From Musa acuminata AAA Group (Eukaryota > Streptophyta > Magnoliopsida > Zingiberales > Musaceae), in NCBI RefSeq assembly GCF_036884655.1, contig NC_088340.1, positions 6,531,501 through 6,595,500 of the forward strand: 64,000 nucleotides of DNA, written 5' to 3'. The notes beneath the pieces were generated by a model. The model saw only the letters and a list, made by a program, of their open reading frames with translations, was not told the origin of the DNA and searched no databases. The position numbers and the translations under genes were made by a program. This document shows positions 1 through 12,600 of this stretch, one piece after another (position 1 is the first letter of the stretch; each line of letters opens with the position of its first letter).

Positions 1-3000
1 GTTCTGTGTGACAATCTAGCTTCAAGACTTGTGACTGTGGGGAACATGCTTGCTGCAACTCTCTGCTATATCTGTGCTGGAAATATTGACAGAACCGTGG
101 AGATTTGGTCACATAGCCTAAAGCCTGATTGTGAAGGAAGGACTTATGTAGATCTTCTTCAGGTAACTTCATTAAGTGTAAAGCTTAATTGTTACTAAAA
201 ACCAGCAGTTTAATGATTCTTTTCCCTTGTAGGATTTAATGGAAAAGACTATAGTCCTCACCCTTGCAACCGGGCATAAACGGTTTAGTGCTTCTTTGTC
301 TAAACTTGTGGAGAACTATGCTGAATTACTGGCTAACCAGGGTCTTCTCACTACTGCAATGGAGTATTTAAAACTATTGGGATCAGAAGAATCCTCACAT
401 GAGCTTGCTATATTGAGAGATCGAATTTCTCTCTCTGCTGAAGGTAAAAGATTTCGTATATATAATGTGAATATCTTGGATAATGTATAACTTGCCTTGG
501 TGATGATTATGAATAATAGGCTTTTGACAATTATGCTTATCTTTAGACAACAACAAAGTCATTGTATCTTACTAATAGGGTAATCAACTTTTCTGCGGGA
601 TTAATCATTTCCCCTTACACCATTTAAGCTGTTTTCATTGGATAAAATTGGCAGACTTCAATTTAATTCTTTCAACCTTTCTGGTATCCATATGCTATTG
701 AAGACTCCGAATTCTTTCAACCTTTCTGGTATGTACCAGTTTTTGAAAAAAAGGCTGAAAAATGGTCAGAAATTCACAAAAAAATATTTTTTAGATTTCT
801 TATCCTAATTTTATTATATTTAATTAAGAATAGTGTGTATATGAGACAAATAAATGCATAAAGGCTGTGATTAACTCTAAACTTTTCAAATTTAGGCTTA
901 AATGTAAGACAGTAGACATAACTTGAATTAACAAAAGAGAATCACCTGAATCATGTTTAATCTTTTTGTTAATATGCATTGACATGCCTCTAATTATATG
1001 AAATGATAAAAGAAATATAGAAAAAGCTAAATACCTTCAAATTGGAAAGAAATTCCATTCGATCCTGCATTTGAATCCCTCTTTTATCCAAATCAATACC
1101 TTGATTACTACTAGGAAGAGTGAGAATGAAATAGTGAATGAGAAAGTGAAAAGTGGGGGGAAGGAGGGGATTAGAGCCTCTAAAAAACCCCGATAGTTAA
1201 TTGACCATCGGGGTCAAACTTGATCCGATTTGGGTTGATATCCGTAAAATTCCGATCGATACCAACCCATGTCGAACAATATAGCATCGACTGATACATC
1301 ACCCGTACTAGCCAATACATCACCCGTCGTTACTTGACCCTCTTCGTGTGTACTGCCCGAAATGGGTTGGTCCACGTACTGGTTAGTTGGTAGACCAGTA
1401 TGTACCGCCTGTTTCATACCGCTTCCAACAGTACATCAAACATTGAGTATATTTTAATTAAAGATATTTATTCTCTTTCTATGTTTTAGTTCTCATTTGA
1501 CATAATTGGATGCTTATTATTTTATAATTATGAATAATTGAGAGTGATTAGTGTATTTCTATTTAGATTAGGCTTAAATAAGTCCATTATCTACTTTTAG
1601 GCCAAAATTAAGCCCAGTTCCTATTCATTTTTGACTCATTTACACTTTATTATTTTTGAAATAGAATAAAAAATCTTTAAATTAGGATTAAAAACCCTAA
1701 AAAAGGTTTTTTTTTATGATTTTTGGCCATTTTCTGGCTTTTTTCTTGAAATTTGGTACAACCAGCGTACCAACATACAGTACCCTGGTACCTACTGGTG
1801 TGTACTAGGCCGCCCAGGACCGATACCACCAGTCTACACAAGATGGCGGTCCTTGGTAACACCAATATCATTAGTTTATTTCTTCTTCAGTAGCTTGATT
1901 ATTTTACTGGTGCCAACCTAATTTTTGTGACTTGCGAGATGTTAACTGGTGACAACCTAATTGTTGTGACTTGCAAGATGCTTTTGCTGGCACTGGAATA
2001 TTTGCTTGCACTTAGCTGGAGGCATATATGGTGCCTGATTATATTATTTGCCTGTGTTGAGCCAAATGCACACTGTTAACAAGCTATTAATCTGACACAT
2101 GAGTTATGTTGATGCCTTCTCTGGATAATTCTGTGATTTGCTTTCACCAAATTAAATGTGTGGTCATCTTCCCAACCTCTAAAGCTCTCTCTACCAAATT
2201 TCTTCAACATGGCACCTCTTCCTCTAGTGTATGATACAGCTTGAGATTATGGGCTCTTGTTGCCCTCTCCTATGTTGTCCTCTGCTGCCTACCTACTTTC
2301 TCTATTCTTATATTCTACAACCCTGTTGCCTTTAGCCTTATTTTATGCTTCTACTTTAAAGCAGGTAAGTGCTGTAGCACAGTATGCATGTTATTATTAA
2401 AATCTCTAGAATGGAATTTTGGTATGTATTGGCATAATTATTACTTGCTAAAAGTTTAGCCAAATAAAGACTTCCTTATTTTAAAATCTAGCCCATTGTT
2501 TACTTCTTAACTTGTTAGTCTGGTGAGGTAAAGTAGAACTTTCATTGTTGGGCATTGTGCATTTGAGATCTGTTTTTCTTTTCTCTCAGTCTGTTCTTAT
2601 AAAACTTGCCTACGTTCAGCTCTGGCACTTCTTCTCTCTTCTCTTTTTCCCATTCAGGTGGCATGCAGTGGTCTAAGTATTATCTAGTTCTGCAATATTA
2701 CACTCTATAATCTGACAGTGTCATTGTTAACATTCTTTGTCAGAAAGGGAAGCACCCAAAAATCTGTGTTATGAAAGTACTACATCACAAGCTAACTCTG
2801 GGTATGGTGCAGATCATACTGGTTTTGGCACTATAGACCAGTCACAGAATTATTATCAGGTTTTCTTCTGTAGTTTCTTGTTAAATTGTTGATTATTTCC
2901 TTTTGTTATTATACTACATATCGTTGAGTGGATTCGGCTGTTGTCCCGCAAATAATTTTTTTTGCTTTTGGTGTTCAAAACTTCGATTTAGGATAAGAGC

Positions 3001-3469
3001 CTACCCCAACCACATCACAGTGTTGCTGGTAATCCACATGCTGAAGGCTATCACCAATCTCCTGGTTCTGCTTATGGAGGATACCAACCTGTGCTACAGA
3101 AACCACAGTTCCATGATTTTAGTAATCCCATGCCATTTCAACCAGCACAGCCAGGTCAAATGTTTATCCCATCACAGACAAGCCATATTCCAGAGGTACT
3201 TGTTGAATGTATAGGTTGTAGCCAATGGTGGTTGCTTGTTACATTCTTTCTTTGATTCTTTGTTATTGAACTGTACCAATTGTTGACATATGCTGTTTTA
3301 TTGATGTTAGAATTAGGTCTTTTTCTTTTTGCATCCCTGCATCAAGTTTGCTCTTTCAATCCAATTTTCTTACTAATGCACTTCTAGTTGCTGCTTAGTG
3401 TAGTTGCACCATTGTACTTGGTCAGAAATAGCCTTGCCAAGAAAATTCTGTAAGAAAGTTACACATATT

Positions 3470-3511
<42 letters not shown>

Positions 3512-6500
3512 TTTTACAAATGCTAACTACCTTGATTTTTTTCACATCTCACCTTTTCATATCTTCTTCTGGCAGCTAAGCTTTAATGTCTAATCTGATA
3601 TCTAATATATGAGCTAAGACTTCCTACAGCTTCACATGTTCGAAGTCAGTTGCTGTTTGGTTCTTGTAGAATGGTCATAGGACATGTCTATACCTTGCAG
3701 GATTCTGTAGAGAACAAAATTGAATAATCTACAATGATACAGATTTGTTCTTTTTTTCTAAGGGGTAATCTGATAAGGAGTAACAAATACAACTTTTCTA
3801 AAGCCTTATGCTTTGTAATATAAGTTTTTATGTTTAAATTGTTTCTTTTCCCTGAGTGTATTGTTAAGGGAGTTTTGACACTGAACTAGATACTATGGAC
3901 AGTTTTACAAGTTTCTATTGAATGCCTTCATTCACATATGGCCTCAAAAAGCTGATTCAACTTATTTGGTATATAGTGGTTTGTTTAAGTTCATAGTTAC
4001 TTTAGTTGGTAGTTTTGGAGGATCGTTCATTATCTTCCACATTTTGTCTCTATTGCTTGTGTAGTAGTACTTTCTTCAACATCCTGAGAATTATTTTCTG
4101 CTTTTATCCATAAATCCATATATGATATTTTTGTTTGACAACAGCAAAATTTCAATCCACCTGCTGCTGCGGCGCAGCCAACAATAAAACCATTTGTTCC
4201 TACAACTCCTGCAGCCCTTAGAAATGTGGAACACTATCAGCAACCCAGCTTGGGTTCTCAGCTATATCCGGTCTGCATATTCTTAGCCATTCACCAACTA
4301 TGTTGGTCATATTTATGTATATCCTAACTGAAACTTTTATTCGCTAGGGAGTCGCCAATTCTGTCTATCAACCTGGACCTCCAATTCCTGCTTCACATGG
4401 TGTTGGTGCATCTCAACCAGCAGCTGGCACTGGACACAGATTTTCACAACCTGCTGGACCTGTTTCTGCACCAAGGGGTTTCATGCCGGTTCCCAATTCA
4501 AATTTTACTCAGATGCCTGGTATGAGTCCTGCACAACCTTCAAGCCCGACAAAACCACCTCAACCACAGTCTGTGACTGTTCCATCAGCCCCTCCACCCA
4601 CCGTACAAACAGTTGACACGTCAAATGTGCCTGGTAATACTTTCCTCTGAATGAAGTAAAATATTATTTATTTTATTATCTTCTGCGTTCACAAACAATG
4701 GTTTGAAAGCAGTATCTGTAGCATTTGGATCTTAACCTCTCTGCAGTTAAGTAATTTTGTAATCTTTTATCTATATAGTTTGGCCTGTCAAAACATGAAA
4801 ATTTATATTTTTGTTCATAAGCCAAATGCACACTGCTAACATGCTATTAATCTGGCACATGAGTCATGTTGATGCCTTCTCTGGATAATTCTGTGATTTG
4901 CTTTCACCAAATTAAATGTGTGGTCATCTTCCCAACCTCTAAAGAACTCTGATCCAAATTTCTTCAACATGGCACCTCTTCCTCTAGTGTGTATGAGACA
5001 GCTTGAGATTATGTGCTCTTGTTGCCCTCTCCTATGCCGTCCTCTGCCTTTATGGCATTTGTGGCATTGATTTCTTAGTATTAACAATCTATGGCATTTG
5101 TGGATCATTAAGAATGCCTTATGTTGCTTTTCTTGCCTTACAAGATTATTTTGATAGTTATGACCATTTTGATGCGAGCATATTATTGCTAGCCTTTATG
5201 TTCTGAAGTTCAATGAGAGGTGAGAAAATTGATAAGTTAACAAGGTTTTCTGCATAATTTCTTGGTTGCTTCTTAATTGAGTTTTATACTGTCTTTGAGT
5301 TCTCTTAGTTGCTTTATAATGGTTATCAATCCTCCAGTGTCTTCAAGTGACTGTTTGGGTCAGTATTACTTCCTAGCGGATAGTAGTTAATATTTATGAT
5401 ATCTAAGGTTCTTGATCTTTATTTGTGCTCTTCACAAAGTGCATATGTTCTCATAATTCTTGTATCAATGCCCACCTCCTTTCATAGGTAATGATAGATT
5501 ATAACTTTATGAATTGCACAATTTAGATTCTTCTAAGGTATGTTTTTCTTTTCTGTGTGCTCTTGCAGCTGAGTTGAAGCCTGTTATTGCCACTTTGACG
5601 AGACTTTATGATGAGACTTCAGCAGCTCTTGGAGGACCTCATGCAAATCCATCTAAAAAACGGGAAATTGAGGATAACTCCAGGAGAATTGGATCTTTGT
5701 TTGGAAAACTTAATGGCGGGGACATATCACCTGATGCTGCTGCTAAGCTTGTTCAGCTTTGCCAGGCTTTGGATGCTGGGGATTTTGCTGGTGCATTACA
5801 TATCCAGGTAGGGTGCTAGAATAGTATTACTGCTAGTGAGTGTGAACCATCTTCATCCATACTCTAAAAGCACATGAGCTTTATTGAAGAAGTTATATAT
5901 CTGTGTGGATTGTGCCTTCTTTCTCTGCTTTAGTTTCTTCCTTTGTTATTTTGCATTTATATCTGGAAACGTACTGCCCCTGTTGTTTATGGCAATCATG
6001 AAGCTTCCTTAAAGCAAGAGACAATTTATTTAAAATTATATAGTCTTAAGTTTACCTCTTTTGTTTGCGAGATTGCTACTCCGATATTGCTTGTTAACTT
6101 CCAAAATTATTTTCTAGTTAGACATGCTTGATTTGTTGGTTATACAATTCTGCTGCTTCAAACAATTTTACTAACCCAGTTGACCAACATCTTCTAACCA
6201 TCTCCACTTGAGTATATGTTGATCGTTATGTTTAAGCATGTACATCCTATCCTGCCAGTGTGGTGTTTGAAGAGTATAAAATAACCTTACCCAAGCAGAG
6301 GTTATTTTCATGATTTGAAACTTGATCATCCGGGTTACAAATGAGCAACCTTAATATGGTACCAATGTGTGTACTTTAATTAGTGAACCCTATGATATAA
6401 TTAGCAACATATGTCATATTTTGGTGCTGTTGCCTCTTTGTTTCTCAGACAAGTCTACCATGTTAAACTTGCTATTTGTGTTGTTTGATCCTATCTTTTA

Positions 6501-6675
6501 CAATCTACAGTGCCCAACTAAAGCCATCTCTTTGCAGAAAGGTCAGTTTTTTGGTGCTTGACAATTTGTTTCATGGTATCAGGTGGAGTTGACAACAAGG
6601 TACTGGGATGAGTGCAACTTCTGGCTTGCTCCATTAAAGCGAATGATCAAGACGAGGCAGAGCATTAGATTCTAA
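1..6675 (+). CDS. SEC31: SEC31 COPII outer-coat protein, 3' part (last 8 exons)
   Basis: Exons in the window: 1-162, 233-443, 2744-2859, 2992-3195, 4145-4270, 4348-4633, 5569-5807, 6583-6675 (stop TAA at 6673). All junctions are GT-AG and keep one frame, giving 478 residues; the 5' part lies left of the window. SEC31 pairs with SEC13 to form the outer cage of COPII vesicles that leave the ER. The first two exons encode the end of the alpha-solenoid (motif [11 protein letters not shown]). The middle exons encode a Pro/Gln-rich linker that binds the inner coat in known SEC31 proteins. Exons 7 and 8 encode the conserved C-terminal helical domain ([19 protein letters not shown], then [15 protein letters not shown]). 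The match to plant SEC31A/B is strong over all exons. The N-terminal WD40 propeller is outside the window. Intron 2 (444-2743) and intron 6 (4634-5568) carry copies of one repeat. Confidence 0.93.
444..2743 (+). other. SEC31 intron 2 with repeat insertions
   Basis: A 2.3 kb intron between phase-compatible SEC31 exons. It holds two blocks rich in GTACC/GGTAC words (about 1200-1420 and 1750-1862), a 39-base direct tandem repeat at 1906-1984, and copy 1 of a 227-base repeat (2061-2287). No coding exon was recognised. Short open frames here have no protein-like features. Confidence 0.75.
2061..2287. repeat. Intronic direct repeat, copy 1 (SEC31 intron 2)
   Basis: About 227 bases matching 4821-5048 at roughly 90% by eye, in the same orientation. 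It starts with GCCAAATGCACACTG and ends near CTCCTATG..GTCCTCTGC. It lies wholly inside an intron. The family was not identified. Confidence 0.85.
3472..3507. repeat. (TA)n microsatellite
   Basis: About 18 TA units in SEC31 intron 4 (3196-4144). The rest of that intron shows nothing recognisable. Confidence 0.95.
4821..5048. repeat. Intronic direct repeat, copy 2 (SEC31 intron 6)
   Basis: Second copy of the repeat at 2061-2287, 2760 bases downstream in a different intron of the same gene. Apart from scattered substitutions and small indels the two copies are collinear. No terminal inverted repeats or target duplications are evident. Confidence 0.85.
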
Positions 6676-7449
6676 GGGACCTGATGCGGCATTCTCTCTC
6701 TTGGGCCAGTCAGTATACACATTGATTTTTCTGATTCATCAAAACGCTGTCACCTGTTTTTTTGTAATTATTAGCATCATTTGTGGATCAATAACCTATC
6801 GAGTTTTCTCATTCAGTGGAGCAGCATTCCAGGTCACCCTTCCATAAAAGACCAGATATTTTCTTACGTTTAGGTTTCATGATTGTTCTCGAGTTCGTCC
6901 TATGGTGATGTTTTCTTATTCTTGCAACATTTGTCTTATGGTTTATAATAGTTTGGACGCTGCAATTGTAGTTTTCTCATATTCTAAATTAGGGTGCTGA
7001 GTTTTTTTTATTGTTGGTTCTAATACTGGTCGGTTAGATATATATACTTTACTGATATTTACTTGGATCAAAATCGTTTACTCGATATTTGTTATTAGTG
7101 ACATTTCATGTAATAAAATCTTATAAAAATGTTGATGTCATTAAATCATGGTAGACGAAGAAGTCTGTTTTTTGTCCATAATGTTGATTAATTTAATGAT
7201 TCTATTTATCGTTATTTACTTTTTTTGTTAATTTCATTATTAAATGCCATTATTATCACACATGCCATGCTAATTTCATCTAGTGTCATGACTATCACTA
7301 GATGTCACCGAATTGTTCCTAAGAAAAATTATGTTGATAGATAATTATGTGCTTTAATATTATGTTCCTTTAGTTTTAGTCTCCTTGACTAAGCTTTATT
7401 ATTAACTCGTTACAAAAACAAAAAAAACCTCAGTACAAAATCTAGTCCC

Positions 7450-7665
7450 CAAAAACACTTTGCAAAAACAAAGCCTGTCTTGTCTTTATTCCATTCGGTT
7501 TACTAACGTTGCATAAACAAAGCCTGCCTTTTATCGATTTCATTCGGTTTACTAACAATGCATAAACAAAGCCTATTTTTTGTCAATTACGTAATATTGC
7601 ATAAACAAAGAAGCCTTTTTTTTTTCAATTCGATTTGGATTACTATCATCGCATAAACTAGAAAA
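7450..7665. repeat. Degenerate tandem repeat, ~48-base unit, 4-5 copies
   Basis: The word GCATAAACAAAGCCT or a close variant recurs at about 7462, 7511, 7559, 7599 and 7651. It is usually preceded by a CATTCGGTTTACTAAC-like segment. Period is 40-52 bases. Confidence 0.8.
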
Positions 7666-9133
7666 TTCATCTTTAATTGCTCCTAAACCATGTGACTTTT
7701 CACCACAAGTCAACGAATATGAAATTATTATAATGACTCAGTTTACATTTTATCATCGAGTCAACTTTGTACCACTAAGATTCAGACACACATGCTTCCT
7801 TGTCTATCCAAATCATCAAATAATCAAATCAATTGATGATGGAGATACCCCCAATGCAGAGAGAGGCAAATTTCTTTATACAAAATTTTTCAATCAGGAA
7901 TCTATATAGTCTATAATCAATCAAAACACTTTCACCACTTAATCTCATCACACCTTAAATCACATTTCTACGGAGATATTGTTCGTGCGGTTCAGTGATC
8001 ATATATTTACATACACATGTATGAAAGAATTAAAATACAATAAAATAAAAATAATTGTAACACGGCTGTAATCCACGTGACCTCCCAGTATTATATTCCC
8101 CCGCTTTTTTCCCCTCCGGTTGGCGTTTTGGTCCCCTACGAGAACCCCAACCAAGCAGAGCCAAAAGCCAAACAAGATGACTCTTAAAACAACAGCAAGG
8201 CACGAATGACTTCCCCCTCCCATCTCTTTTCTTGGGCCACAACCGGCCAGCTCGGGTCGGCCCCACCCTTTCCCTCCTGTCTCATCCCCGTGACAAAACC
8301 AACCCATCCCCAACCCACTCTACCCACTCTTCTCACCCACAACTCTCCATGACCCCACTTGGGCTTGGAGTAAAAGTAACCCCCAATTGGACACACCATA
8401 TTTGTCACTATTCAACTGTTGCAAAATTACTTACATATCCTTTATACATACATGTATACAAAGAAAGGGGCGAAGGTAGGTTTTTGATTCGAAGGACTTT
8501 TGTGATAACAAATTATATTATTACGGATGATCGATCGTACTTGACAATTACAAGTAAGATACTAAAAACAATTAATTGACATCGATATCCCTTTAGAGAT
8601 GCATTTTCAATGAAAAGGAATACAAAATCTGAGGATACAGTGAACCTATGAAGATCAAATAAAATTAACAATGAATGCACTTTTAAGAGGAGCCATATAC
8701 AGAGATAAATATTTAATAAGCAAGCCAGACAGCTACCAATTAAAAAGCTTAAATAGAGAGAACAATCTCTGCTTGGCTTATTCTTATATATAATGTTGGT
8801 GTTTTCTAGCATTATTTTTAAGATATTAAAATTTGTAATATTAATGGACATAAATTGTATTATTAAGTAACGATAATATATTTTTTTCCCATGAAATTGT
8901 AGGTTTTTGCGAGGGTAGATACGTAAAATCATATATATTTTCAAACCCAATGTTCCACTCTCTCACCACCCCCTGTCGTCCTGCGTCTCAACTCAACTGC
9001 GTGCAGTTTAGTGGCAGTGGACAAGCCAAGGGCGGCCTCCTCCCTTCATTTAATGGAGGCAGGCACACACCGCCCCTCATTTCTTAACTCTTTTACCACC
9101 CTCATTATTACTGCTTCTTACCGCAACCTGACC

Positions 9134-9134
<1 letters not shown>

Positions 9135-9177
<43 letters not shown>
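9135..9177. repeat. (GA)n tract upstream of the REN1-type gene
   Basis: About 21 uninterrupted GA units, roughly 470 bases upstream of the inferred ATG. GA tracts are common in plant 5' leaders and core promoters and can bind BPC-type GAGA factors. A regulatory role here is only possible. Confidence 0.9.
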
Positions 9178-9179
<2 letters not shown>

Positions 9180-9649
9180 CTTTCCGAGGTGAAGGTGGGG
9201 TGGGGTGCGGGGTGCGGGGTGCGGGGGGAGATTCCGCTATCGCTGCGGTGTCTACCAGTACACTACAAGGGAGGGAGGAAGGGAGTGCATATCTTTTGGC
9301 CCTCTCCGCATCATTGCAATCCCACCCCTCGATCGCCTTTCTCTCTCCCCTTTCCTTTTCTTGTCCTCCCTTTCTCTCTCTTTCTTCCCCCCCTTCTCCA
9401 CCACTTCGGAGCTCGGCACCCTAATCGGACCTTTGGGAACGGCGCGGACTGGATCCTTCGCAATCGACGCCATTGGGCGCGAGGGGAATGCGGGTGCGTG
9501 CTGTGCTGATGGTGGGGTTTTTAGCTTCTTGGGTTCTCTGTCTTGTCTTTGCTCTGATTCGTTGCTTGAATCGGAGGTGTTGGCAGGGAAAGGAAGGCTG
9601 GAGTGCCTGATCTGATGCCCCTGGTGCGTCCGGTGGGAAGCAGGCCACG

Positions 9650-12600
9650 ATGTCGTCGGCTCCAGCCGCCGCACCGATGTTTGAGCGGCATCGAGCCGCA
9701 GCACCCAATACCGTATGTTGTTCTTCGCTGCTACTATGATCTGTTCTTCTTTTCTTCTTTTGGTTGCTGCTGCCGTTGTTGTTAAGGGTTTTAAGTTGTG
9801 ATCTTTGCTGTCTTTGCGTAATGCTTTTACTGATTTGGGACCATAGGGTAGCATGTTAGTTCTTCTTGTCTTTGAGCACGTCTGGTTCTTGGGGAACCTT
9901 AAGCATGGTAAATAAGATGATTGTGATGCAAGAAATTTTACACGAAGTGCAAACTACCCTCCACAGAGGAGCAAGCTAGATCGGATCGCTAGATGGGGTC
10001 CAAAATGGATTATAGAATCTCAAAAGTATGATTTCTAATAGGTAAACCACTTGTCTGACCTGTACTGTTAACTTAATTGTAAACCTTAAACACCAAATAT
10101 GCTCAGGAAAAAGGACTCTTAAGACTCCTTAGAATATATAAGAAAATCAAGGACGCAAATTATTTGAAAATTCACAGAGAAATAAAAAATAATTTATCCC
10201 TGTTTTAACTAGGTAACAAATTGAGATTTAACTAAAATCAGGCTTCAGTGCCCTTTTTGAAAAAAGGAGTTTAACGGAGGCCATCTGGGAGCATATGCGT
10301 TATTGATAATCTAAAAATCTTTGTTCCACATCAAGTTTTGAAAATATTTGTCGATTACTAACATTATCACCTTATCTTATATATATGTATATATGTTTTT
10401 GATTGATCAATTAAAACCTGCTCCTTCAACGTATCTGCTTTCTCTTGGTTATTAATTAGTCATGTTGCACTTGTTGCATTCTTCAAAATGCTAATTTGAT
10501 CCTCCTTCATTACCTTCTTATGTGGTTGTATATTGCTACTTCTGGATCAATTTGATGTTTTTATTCTCTATTGATCAAATTATCCAATTAACGGCTGAGG
10601 TGAAGTATCCATATTTAACTATGGACTGAGATGGCAATGTTCTGATGCCGAGAATCTTGGAGTCCAGATGAGCAAAGCGTAAATGCTTATCACTCGGCAA
10701 GAATAAGTAACTAGGAACAGAGTGGAGATTTTCTTCTTCTTTTTCTTCCTCACATTTGGATTTTCAATTTTCATCTAGATCATGGAATATGACATGTCAA
10801 GAGCCAATTGATAATTCATAAGTTCTATGGATTTTCTTGCAAACTTAGCAAGAATGATGCAAAATTGAAGTGAAGTTGGAACAATTCATGGAGGAAAGTA
10901 ATGCTTTTAGTCCTCTATTGTCATACTCAGATTCAACTTGCAAAGGCATCTTTTTTTATCCCTCCTAGCATCACAACATGTGCCAGTTGTTTTATTTTAT
11001 TTTATTCTTCTGCAGATACAATCCCTGTATGATTCTCATGATATTATATGTTCTAGATAACTTGCCTTAACAAGAAAATGAGAAGCTAGCAAAACTGTCA
11101 AACTTTCTTGCTTACTCAATTTACATGTCCTGGGTTTCTGATCTGCTATATGGCTGAGGCAGCAGTGCTATTAGAGGTACCACTATGGTGTATACAAATG
11201 TAGCTTAGTGGTGGTGGGGTTTGGTTCTCACTTTTCTGGGATAGTAAATTCTGCTTCAGCTCTGGTATATGGTATTAATTCTTTTTTCTTCTCCAGTACT
11301 CTGGTTCATACTTTCTTCAAGGTGGTGACATTGCACCATGTCAATATGCTTCATTTTGTCATGTTGCAAGCAAACATTACGAACTATGTAAAATCCCTCG
11401 GAGGGCTAATTATAGATTAACCCTTGTAGTTAGCTACTTTTAGCATTCCGATCTCTATACTTTAAAAAGTTATTTTGACATCCCTATAGTTACGAAAGTG
11501 AAACATCCAGGTCTATTTACCTTAACATCATTGGTTTTATCAACGGAAATATGAAAACAAAGAGCAAAAATATAAATTTTAACATTCCAATTGGTGGTGG
11601 CGAATGACTGGCGCCCCTGGGGGTCGCTTGTAGCTATTGTAGATTAGGAGAGCGATGGCGAGAGGTGAGAGTTTCTCGAAAATTGCGTCAATGTCGACAC
11701 AGATGCAGATTGGCCCTCATCTCTTGTCGTTGCTCTCCTCATCTGTAAAGCCACCCGCAGCCTCTAGCGGCGCTGTCGTCCGCTATCGCCAACTGGAACA
11801 TTAAAATTATCTTTTTGTCCTTTGTTTTTGTGTTTTAGTTGGTAAAACCGATGACGTTAGGATAAATGAATTTAGATATTTCACTTTCGTAACTATAGAG
11901 ATGCCAATGTAACTTTTTAAAATGTATGGATCGGGATGTTAAAGGTAGCCAACTACAGGGGATAATATGTAATTAGCTTGTTTTTCTTTAATCTGTTGCC
12001 TTTATGCATGAGATATTGTGACCTCTGTATTTTATCTTAATAATCAAACAGATACATTTGTCTTTTAAAATGGAATTTTTTTTTTTTGATGTGCTACGTC
12101 CAAGTGCTTTGTGCATCAATGCTTCTGGCTGAACTCTAGTTTGAATTTTGGATAACTTAATATATCTAAATGATAATGTATAAGCCTAGTTGTGCAACTT
12201 TTGATGACTAATAAGCCTGAGGAAGATCTTTTGCTTAGAACTTGCATATTACACCTCTCTCATTATCATGTGCCATTCATATTTTTGGAGTATCTCAAGG
12301 AATCTCAAATGTCATTTAGACTATAAAGAGATGATTTTTTTCCCTTATCTTTTCTGAATCATATGAAAGGTTAGTATTTTACTTCTCGCTAACTTCCAGT
12401 TGGTTCTGCAGGTGTTCAAAAGTGGACCACTGTTTATATCATCTAAAGGTTAGTTATGTGCTCCATTTTTTTGTACAATGAGGTGATGCTATATTATATA
12501 AATTTTCAGACTGTACAATAGTACAATAGTCCATGTTAATTGTGCTTTTTGAGTATAACGACCTTAGAGTTGCATGTAACATATGTTTGCTGCCTAGATA

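Larger units (their letters stand above)
6676..9649. other. SEC31-REN1 intergenic region and REN1 leader
   Basis: No gene supported. It contains the SEC31 3' UTR, a degenerate tandem array at 7450-7665, a C/G-richer block near 8090-8350, a (GA)n tract at 9135-9177, and a pyrimidine-rich stretch (9300-9410) before the REN1-type ATG. Long open frames on both strands around 8000-8410 and 9190-9850 are low-complexity and overlap each other, so I treat them as chance. Confidence 0.7.

Noticed and set aside
4836..5108. Minus-strand 90-codon frame in SEC31 intron 6
   Set aside because: It lies largely in the intronic repeat, and copy 1 of the repeat does not keep the frame open.
7999..8579. Overlapping open frames of 74-115 codons on both strands
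   Set aside because: They are biased low-complexity translations of a C/G-rich stretch, with no splice partners, no known motif and mutual overlap.
9189..9854. Several long frames, including a 200-codon minus-strand frame, over the REN1 leader
   Set aside because: The region is a (GA)n/pyrimidine-rich 5' leader. The frames are simple-sequence translations and conflict with the clear REN1 start at 9650.
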